Positions 18,575-24,482 of a DNA stretch of 24,482 bases are shown here, in pieces. A program made the position numbers and the translations under genes. How positions within the stretch are numbered: position 1 is the stretch's first letter; the number at the start of each line of letters is the position of its first letter. The notes beneath the pieces are model-generated. The model ran no database searches. It worked only from the letters and a program-made list of their open reading frames with translations, and was not told the origin of the DNA. The stretch is taken from contig JBHIDJ010000039.1 of the NCBI GenBank assembly GCA_046760105.1, forward strand, positions 1 to 24,482, given 5' to 3'. This DNA is from JBHIDJ01 sp046760105. Lineage in GTDB: Bacteria > Pseudomonadota > Gammaproteobacteria > Acidiferrobacterales > SPGG2.

Positions 18575-18955
18575 ATGTTTTTCACTGATACCGAGACATC
18601 GATTCCAGTCGATGTGCGCAATGTGCTCGATGTAGCCGCGCTGCTGCAAGTAACGGAGTTCCATTTGTTTCACATCGCATACCGGTATTGGCATGGACGC
18701 GACGCCTCGGACCACTCGATTGAACGAGTCTTTGTCCCGTATATGTTTCGCTCGGTTGTACCCTTCTGGGTACGACAGCTATGCCGACAGGTTTTGCAGG
18801 CGGAGGAGGAGGGCACGTTGGATCTCACCCGATTTGGTCTGGAGCGGCACGAGCAGGTCGAAGACCCGTACAACCGCCACTTGCGTACGCTCTCGGTGGT
18901 AGGCGTGGCCATCGGGATGCTATGTATCGCCGCCAGTCTCTACCTGGGATATTGA
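18575..18955 (+). CDS. small tail-anchored protein of unknown function
   Basis: A 126-residue protein with AAGGAG upstream of ATG 18575. I do not recognise a named family. The first ~100 residues are soluble, helical and rich in His, Arg and aromatic residues, with LLQVTEFHLFHIAYRYW and FVPYMFRSVVPFWVRQLCRQVL as the most protein-like stretches. The last 20 residues (from LSVVGVAIGMLCIAASLYLGY) form one hydrophobic helix ending at the C-terminus. That predicts a tail-anchored inner membrane protein with a cytoplasmic N-domain. An upstream extension of the frame to 18350 lacks a ribosome site and looks non-coding. The gene stands apart from both neighbours, so context gives no role. Confidence 0.7.
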   Translation: MFFTDTETSIPVDVRNVLDVAALLQVTEFHLFHIAYRYWHGRDASDHSIERVFVPYMFRSVVPFWVRQLCRQVLQAEEEGTLDLTRFGLERHEQVEDPYNRHLRTLSVVGVAIGMLCIAASLYLGY

Positions 18956-19075
18956 AATTGCCGCGATTGCTACGAGTCGCCGTCAACACCTGCCCCGTCC
19001 TGCGTGTAATAATGACGGGTGACAACTGCCGACAAGAACAAACAGCTAGGTTAATGGGGCTGGCAGATCCCGGCC

Positions 19076-20332
19076 ATGACGATAAACTCGCCGGTGGCGG
19101 ACAAGCTTCCGTTCTCGACAGTAGTGCGTGTATTTGTTCCGTTTGCGCTCGGGTACTTCCTGTCGTATTTATATCGTGCAGTTAATGCGGTCATCGCGCC
19201 GAACTTGGCGGACGATATCGGGCTCGATGCCGCCGGCCTGGGCCTGCTCACAAGCGCTTACTTTCTGACGTTTGCCGTTTTCCAGTTGCCGCTAGGCATA
19301 TTGCTCGACCGCTTTGGGCCCCGTAAGACCGAGGCAGCATTGCTCGTGTTTGCGGCACTGGGCGCGCTCGTGTTCGCCACCGCTGATACCCTTGCCGGTC
19401 TCACCGTAGGCCGCGGCCTCATCGGCCTCGGCGTTTCCGCCTGTCTAATGGCGGCGTTCAAGGCCTTCGCGCTGTGGTTTCCAAGCGGGCGTTTGCCCCT
19501 CATCAACGGATTACAAATGGCCGCCGGCGGGCTCGGTGCGTTGAGCGCCACCACGCCCGTCGAGGCGGCATTACAGATCACCGATTGGCGTGGCGTGTTC
19601 CTGGTACTAGCGGTCGTCACCTTCGCGACGGCTGGCGCGGTTTTGCTCGCTGTCCCGGAGCGGCAAGATGGTCAGTCGCGTACCGGGTTTGTCGAGCAAG
19701 CCCGCGGTGTCGGGCGGGTTTTCACGAGCCGTGTTTTCTGGCACATAGTGCCATGGACGGTGATGTCGCAGGCCACGTTTCTCGCCGTATACGGGCTTTG
19801 GGCCGGACCGTGGCTGCGCGACGTAGCCGGCCTCCACCGCGACGCCATTGCCAATCACTTGGCGCTGATAGCGACGGCGATGATCGCTGGGTTCATCTTG
19901 TTGGGCGCCGCCGCCGAGCGATTGAGCCGGCACGGGGTCAAGCCGATCACCGTTGCCTGTACCGGGATGACTGTTTTCATGGGAGTGCAAGCGGCGTTGA
20001 TTTTCCAATGGACCGATGCCGCACTAATGGTATGGATGCTGTTCGGCTTTTTTGGCACCACCGGCATCCTTCCCTATGCAATACTGTCTCAGAGCTTTCC
20101 GGTGCAACTGGCGGGGCGCGTCATCACCGGTCTCAACGTGCTCGTCTTCCTCGCGGCGTTTGCGGCGCAGTGGGGCATCGGGGTACTGATCAATTTCTGG
20201 CCTACGACCGCGGTTGGCGGCTATGCGCCGGAAGGCTATCACGCAGCGTTCATGGTGATGCTCGCACTACAAGCGCTCGGATTGATTTGGTATGGCATCT
20301 CGGCGATTCGGTTGTACAGGGCGCGCCCGTAA
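19076..20332 (+). CDS. MFS transporter
   Basis: A 418-residue polytopic membrane protein with about 12 hydrophobic segments in two halves separated by a charged stretch (VPERQDGQSRTGFVEQARG, near 200). The N-terminal half has YLYRAVNAVIAPNLADDIG. A variant of MFS motif A, GILLDRFGPRKTE, sits between helices 2 and 3. The short sequence GRGLIGLGVSACLMAAFKAFALWFP resembles the ACS/NNP-like part of the superfamily. The substrate cannot be told from sequence. The ATG at 19076 has no clear ribosome site. No regulator or enzyme gene is linked closely enough to suggest a substrate. Confidence 0.88.
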   Translation: MTINSPVADKLPFSTVVRVFVPFALGYFLSYLYRAVNAVIAPNLADDIGLDAAGLGLLTSAYFLTFAVFQLPLGILLDRFGPRKTEAALLVFAALGALVFATADTLAGLTVGRGLIGLGVSACLMAAFKAFALWFPSGRLPLINGLQMAAGGLGALSATTPVEAALQITDWRGVFLVLAVVTFATAGAVLLAVPERQDGQSRTGFVEQARGVGRVFTSRVFWHIVPWTVMSQATFLAVYGLWAGPWLRDVAGLHRDAIANHLALIATAMIAGFILLGAAAERLSRHGVKPITVACTGMTVFMGVQAALIFQWTDAALMVWMLFGFFGTTGILPYAILSQSFPVQLAGRVITGLNVLVFLAAFAAQWGIGVLINFWPTTAVGGYAPEGYHAAFMVMLALQALGLIWYGISAIRLYRARP

Positions 20333-20447
20333 CGGGCGGCTGGTTACTTTTTGCGAGGCAATCAGCGCAAGCGATGTGCGGCTTGCGTAAGCCTGCGGGG
20401 ATCCGTAGGATCGCTTTCTTCGCTGCGAGAGTGAATTTAGTACCGTT

Positions 20448-22841
20448 TTGCCTGAAGATCTATCGCAACTACTGGACACGGCGCTCGGGCTACACAAGGC
20501 CGGCGAGCTCCTGCAGGCTAAAGAGATCTACGCGCAGATTCTTCTCGAGAATCCCACGCATGCTGACGCACTTCATTTTTCCGGAATTCTTGCGCACCAG
20601 ACTGGACAACCACAGGCTGCAGCCGCGCTGATTCGAAAGGCGATTGCAAGCAAACCGTACGTCGCCTCCTATCACAACAATCTCGGTAACGTCCTGGAAG
20701 AAGGGGGTGACTTGGAGGCGGCGCTCGCATCTTATCGGGAGGCTGCGCGTCTCGAACCCGAAGACGCCGATAGTCGATTCAACATCGGTGTCGTGTTGCA
20801 AAAGCTGGGCCGCCTCGGAGAAGCGGAAGCATCCTACCGGGAGGCGTTGAGCACGCGCCCCGATGATGCTGAATGTCACTACAACCTTGCCAATGTACTT
20901 AAGGACCAGGGCCGGCTTGAAAAGGCTGTTGTGGCGTACCGCGAATCCTTGCGGCTGCATCCGGCCCTTGCCGGTGCCCACAACAATTTGGGTAACGTGC
21001 TCCATCGGCTCGGCCGACTGGAGGAAGCGATGGATGCTCACCAACAGGCGGTGGCGCTGAGGCCAGACGATCCCGGCAGTCACCTGAATTTGGGTAATGA
21101 CCTTCGCGAGCTCGGACAACCCGCAGCCGCACGAGAGCGCTATGAGAAGGCGTTGCGGTTGGATCCCAAGTTCGCGGAAGCACACCAGAGTCTGGGCAGA
21201 ATATTCATTTCGTTGGCTGACCTCGACCGTGCCGCGGAAGCGTTTCGACAAGCCCTGCGATTACAACCGAACTATAGCGATGCCCGCAATGGCCTCGTAT
21301 CGGTATTCCGACTGCTCGAGCCAACCCGCCATCAACCGAATCTCGAAGAAGAACTCAAGCAGTGCTTTGCGGCAGCCGAGGTCAATCACGAGTATCTGGC
21401 CCGGATCGCTGCGAATCAGCTAAAGCATAAGCATGGTGTGCGCGCCCGTCTGCAGCCGCCGGGCCATGGCCACGGGACGTTGATGGAAGACATCGCCGCC
21501 GATGACCTGCTCGTCGCTCTGCTCGCCAAGACGATTAACGTCGACCCAGAGCTTGAGCTATTGCTGACGGATATGCGCCGATGGTTATTTTTCGATCTCC
21601 TCAATGCAGCAACGATTCCCGAGCCGCGCATCGAATTACTCACGGCGCTCGCGCTTCAGTGTTTCAACAATGAGTACATCTTTACTACTAATGCGGATGA
21701 AGACCAAGCAGTCAACTATCTCAAGAGCGAGTATGAACAAAAGGGAAACTTTGTGGTCTCGCAAGAACTCGAGAAGCACCTCTTGCTGCTTGCGCTGTAT
21801 CGGCCGCTCTATCGACTCGCCTGTGCGCAGGCGCTGGCGGCAGTCGGTGTGGAGGCATGGTCCACCGCCGTGCGGTCGCTGATAGAGCGTACCCTAATAG
21901 AGCCGCTCGCAGAACGACGGATCGAACAAGAGATCGAGTCTTTAGGAGAGATCGACGATCCCACCTCACAGGCCGTCAGGACACAGTACGAAGAGAATCC
22001 CTACCCGCGCTGGTTGGATCTTCCCGGCTACCGGCAGGTGAGTCTACGCGCCTCGCTGCGCCGGTTGGCGCCGCACTTCACGCCGCCTGATTTTGTCGAT
22101 GGTCCGACGCGCGTGCTTGTTGCAGGTTGTGGGACGGGACAGGCACCAATCTGGATGGCGGTTACCCGTGCGGATACCGAGGTAGTCGCACTCGATCTGA
22201 GCCGGTGTAGTCTCGCTTACGGCGCCCGTATGGCGCTCAAACTCGGGGTCAACAACATTCGTTTCATCCAGAGCGACATACTACAACTGCCTCGTTTGCA
22301 TGAAAGATTCCATGTCATCGAGTGTACGGGCGTGTTGCATCACATGGACAATCCATTAAAAGGCTGGCGCATACTCACCGACTGCTTGGTAGCCGGTGGC
22401 CTCATGAGAATCGCGCTTTACAGTGAACGTGCGCGACGTGTAATCGCTACCGCTCGGGAGCGCATCCGCGAAAGCGGTCTTGTCCCCGTGAGCAAAGATA
22501 TAAAGAGATTCAGACACCGTGTACTGACAGGTGAATCCGAGTTCGCCGAGCTTCTCAAAAGCGAGGACTTCTACACCTTGAGTGCGTGTCGCGATCTGCT
22601 CTTCCATGTCAAACAGCACGAGTTCACCCTCCCGCAAATTCAAAGCGCGCTCGATGGACTTGGGCTGACCTTTATCGGATTCGATCTGCCGACCCCACAG
22701 ATAAAGCGGCGCTATCGCGAGCTTTTTCAGCAAGACGATCGTATGACCGATCTATCGGCCTGGGAGAAGTTCGAGGATCTTTATCCGCGGGCCTTCGTCG
22801 GCATGTATGTTTTTTGGTGTCAAAAAGCCATAAAACAGTAG
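20448..22841 (+). CDS. TPR-repeat protein with C-terminal SAM-dependent methyltransferase domain
   Basis: A 797-residue fusion. The start is a TTG at 20448; no ATG or GTG is available before an in-frame stop at 20406, and only a weak GAGAGTGA precedes it. Residues 1-280 contain about eight 34-residue TPR units (such as NNLGNVLEEGGDLEAALASYREAARLEPED), expected to form a protein-binding superhelix. A helical linker follows. The methyltransferase domain starts after QYEENPYPRW (near 513), with motif I VLVAGCGTGQ around 555, VVALDLSR, and ECTGVLHHMDNP near 624. There is no signal peptide, so it is cytoplasmic. Such TPR-methyltransferases are known in proteobacteria without a firm substrate. The next gene is a TPR-glycosyltransferase with a closely similar N-terminus, so joint action on a protein or glycan is plausible but unproven. 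Confidence 0.9.
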   Translation: MPEDLSQLLDTALGLHKAGELLQAKEIYAQILLENPTHADALHFSGILAHQTGQPQAAAALIRKAIASKPYVASYHNNLGNVLEEGGDLEAALASYREAARLEPEDADSRFNIGVVLQKLGRLGEAEASYREALSTRPDDAECHYNLANVLKDQGRLEKAVVAYRESLRLHPALAGAHNNLGNVLHRLGRLEEAMDAHQQAVALRPDDPGSHLNLGNDLRELGQPAAARERYEKALRLDPKFAEAHQSLGRIFISLADLDRAAEAFRQALRLQPNYSDARNGLVSVFRLLEPTRHQPNLEEELKQCFAAAEVNHEYLARIAANQLKHKHGVRARLQPPGHGHGTLMEDIAADDLLVALLAKTINVDPELELLLTDMRRWLFFDLLNAATIPEPRIELLTALALQCFNNEYIFTTNADEDQAVNYLKSEYEQKGNFVVSQELEKHLLLLALYRPLYRLACAQALAAVGVEAWSTAVRSLIERTLIEPLAERRIEQEIESLGEIDDPTSQAVRTQYEENPYPRWLDLPGYRQVSLRASLRRLAPHFTPPDFVDGPTRVLVAGCGTGQAPIWMAVTRADTEVVALDLSRCSLAYGARMALKLGVNNIRFIQSDILQLPRLHERFHVIECTGVLHHMDNPLKGWRILTDCLVAGGLMRIALYSERARRVIATARERIRESGLVPVSKDIKRFRHRVLTGESEFAELLKSEDFYTLSACRDLLFHVKQHEFTLPQIQSALDGLGLTFIGFDLPTPQIKRRYRELFQQDDRMTDLSAWEKFEDLYPRAFVGMYVFWCQKAIKQ

Positions 22842-22931
22842 CAAGTAGCAAGTAGCAAGTTACAAGTGACAAGGGCAGAATGTCGATAACTGGTTTATAA
22901 CGCTTGCTACTTGTTACTTCCTACTTTCGAC
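22838..22931. repeat. heptamer array with opposed arms between the two TPR genes
   Basis: Five consecutive 7-base units run from 22838 to 22872: GTAGCAA three times, then GTTACAA and GTGACAA. The first unit overlaps the stop codon of the upstream gene. After a 31-base spacer, four units in the opposite orientation run from 22904 to 22931; in reverse complement they read GTAGCAA, GTAACAA, GTAGGAA and GTCGAAA. The two arms can pair with each other in several registers. The right arm ends 16 bases before the next start codon. Confidence 0.85.
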
Positions 22932-22947
22932 TCGCTTTTACAAATTT

Positions 22948-24482
22948 ATGACAACCATCGAACAAGCGCTCGAGCATCACCAGGCGGGGCGATTGCGGCA
23001 GGCGGAAGCCATCTACCGCCAGATCTTGACACGAGACCCTAATCACGCGAAGGCGTTACACCTAATGGGTGTGATTGCCCATCAGACCGGGCAGCAGGCG
23101 GCCGCGGTGGAATTGATTGGACGCGCGCTGAAGCTCAAACCGGATTATGCCGCGGCCCGCAACAACCTCGGCCTGGCGCTTCACGCACAGGGCAAACCGA
23201 CAGAGGCCGTTGCTGCCTATCAACAGGCGTTGACGCTTACGCCGGATGATGCCGAGGTTCACAACAATCTAGGGGTTGCGCTTATAGGTCAGGGCAAGTC
23301 TACTGAGGCGAGCACTGCCTTCAAGCAAGCGCTGGCGCTGGACCCGAATCATGTCCAGGCCCACAACAATCTCGGCGGTACGCTGGTGTGCCAGGGTAAG
23401 CTGGCCGAGGCCATCGCCTGCTGGAAGCAAGCACTGACGCTTGAGCCGAACTATGCTGAGGCTCGCTCGAACTTAATTCAATGCATGCACTACAGCCCCG
23501 CGTTCGATGCCGACGCCATCTTCGCCGAAGCACGCAGGTTCAATGCGGCCCACGTTCAGCCGCTGAGAGCACAAATACACCCCCACGACAACGACCGTGC
23601 GCCTGAACGACGGTTGCGAATCGGTTACGTGTCCGCCAGTTTTCGCCAGCATCCTGTGGGGTTCTTTTTCTCGGGCGTCGCCGCCGCACACGACAAGGAA
23701 CAGTTCGAGGTGATCTGCTACTCGGACGTGCGGACACCAGATGCCATCACAAAAGGGTTTGCGTTCCATGCGGATCACTGGCGTGACATTGTGGCTGTGG
23801 GCAATGACGCACTAGCGGCGATGATCCGCGCAGATCGGATCGACATTCTGGTCGACCTCGCCGGCCACAGTGCCGGCAATCGCCTTTTGGCCTTCGCCCG
23901 CAAGCCGGCGCCGGTACAAGTGACCGGCGGCGGCCACTACGACACGACCGGCCTCGATGTGATCGATTATCTGCTCTCCGATCGCTTCGAGACCCCACCG
24001 GGAAGTGATCGCTATTTCAGCGAAGAGTTGGTTCTTATGCCCAACGGTTATGTCTGCTACAAGCCCCCTGACTATGCACCGCCTGTTACGCAGTCCCCCG
24101 TCCTGAACCGGGGATATATTACCTTTGGATGTTTTAATAACTTGGCGAAGATAACGCCGCAGGTGATCGCGCTCTGGGCCGAGATCCTCAGGGGTCTTCC
24201 CGAAGCCCGGATGAAGCTGCAAACGCGCGAGCTGAACGATGCCGCCACGCGAGAGCGCTACCGCGCGCAATTTGAATCCCATGGTATCCACGGCGACCGC
24301 CTCGAGCTTGCAGGCCATGTTCCCCATCAAGCACTGCTGAGCAATTACAGCACGATTGACATCGCGCTCGACCCATTTCCCTACTCCGGTGGTCTCAGTA
24401 CCTGCGAGGCGCTGTGGATGGGGGTGCCGGTGATCACGCTTAAAGGTCATACCTTCGCCGGGCGGCACAGCACCAGCCACCT
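22948..24482 (+). CDS. TPR-repeat SPINDLY/OGT-like glycosyltransferase (GT41), 3' end cut by window
   Basis: 511 codons from ATG 22948, with no clear ribosome site; the frame is open at the window edge. Residues 1-175 hold about five TPR units (NNLGLALHAQGKPTEAVAAYQQALTLTPDD type). The GT41 domain begins at LRIGYVSASFRQHPVGFF (His235, equivalent to the conserved N-lobe His). It continues with DILVDLAGHSAGNRLLAFARKPAPVQV and the C-lobe stretches FGCFNNLAKITP (Lys401, the nucleotide-phosphate-binding Lys of the family) and DIALDPFPYSGGLSTCEALWMGVPV. The usual GYP-x-TTG segment is here GGGHYDTTG (327-335), a visible variation. The family transfers GlcNAc, fucose or other sugars to Ser/Thr of proteins; the bacterial substrate is unknown. 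It is paired with the TPR-methyltransferase gene 106 bases upstream. Confidence 0.92.
   Translation, partial: MTTIEQALEHHQAGRLRQAEAIYRQILTRDPNHAKALHLMGVIAHQTGQQAAAVELIGRALKLKPDYAAARNNLGLALHAQGKPTEAVAAYQQALTLTPDDAEVHNNLGVALIGQGKSTEASTAFKQALALDPNHVQAHNNLGGTLVCQGKLAEAIACWKQALTLEPNYAEARSNLIQCMHYSPAFDADAIFAEARRFNAAHVQPLRAQIHPHDNDRAPERRLRIGYVSASFRQHPVGFFFSGVAAAHDKEQFEVICYSDVRTPDAITKGFAFHADHWRDIVAVGNDALAAMIRADRIDILVDLAGHSAGNRLLAFARKPAPVQVTGGGHYDTTGLDVIDYLLSDRFETPPGSDRYFSEELVLMPNGYVCYKPPDYAPPVTQSPVLNRGYITFGCFNNLAKITPQVIALWAEILRGLPEARMKLQTRELNDAATRERYRAQFESHGIHGDRLELAGHVPHQALLSNYSTIDIALDPFPYSGGLSTCEALWMGVPVITLKGHTFAGRHSTSH

Noticed and set aside
19474..20631. 385-residue plus-strand frame overlapping the MFS gene and the TPR gene start
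   Set aside because: Shadow frame; Arg/His-rich translation with no membrane segments or domain, while the MFS frame is clearly real.

Overview
This 24.5-kb window looks like a chromosomal segment of a gammaproteobacterium with moderately high G+C. The best taxonomic clue is the divergent tesA / ybbA-ybbP block, which has the same layout in E. coli. The other genes fit a free-living, respiring proteobacterium: glutathione-dependent formaldehyde dehydrogenase, NDH-2, ATP-type PEP carboxykinase, pyruvate phosphate dikinase, and large TPR proteins. I cannot name a genus. I see no rRNA, tRNA, CRISPR array, transposase or phage gene.

Left part (1-3096, all minus strand): a DUF1127 protein is followed by an AraC/Ada-type HTH protein cut by the window edge; these form a close pair. 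A second pair is a GGDEF diguanylate cyclase followed 12 bases later by an exported sialidase-like (Asp-box) protein. A 500-base intergenic region then leads to ppdK on the plus strand and carries an AT-rich tandem repeat and a candidate promoter.

Middle (3597-15198): ppdK (plus); a PmtA-type methyltransferase and tesA (both minus); then ybbA and ybbP (plus). tesA and ybbA share start-codon bases, and ybbA overlaps ybbP. Next come frmA, a Tat-exported intradiol dioxygenase and an NDH-2 type dehydrogenase, all plus strand with sizeable gaps between them, so probably separate units.

Right part (15358-24482, all plus): an A+T-rich SAM methyltransferase that looks acquired, pckA, a small tail-anchored protein of unknown function, an MFS transporter, and two TPR genes. 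The first TPR gene is fused to a methyltransferase; the second is a SPINDLY/OGT-like glycosyltransferase that runs off the window. PpdK and PckA both act at the pyruvate/PEP/oxaloacetate node, giving the segment a central-carbon theme, but most neighbours look functionally unrelated.

The most interesting unexplained structures are: a heptamer array in opposed orientations between the two TPR genes; a possible three-way-junction fold just after pckA; the duplicated T-tract unit upstream of ppdK; and mutually exclusive stems ahead of frmA. The nearest thing to a candidate new system is the TPR-methyltransferase / TPR-glycosyltransferase pair. I cannot show from sequence alone that it is a novel system.
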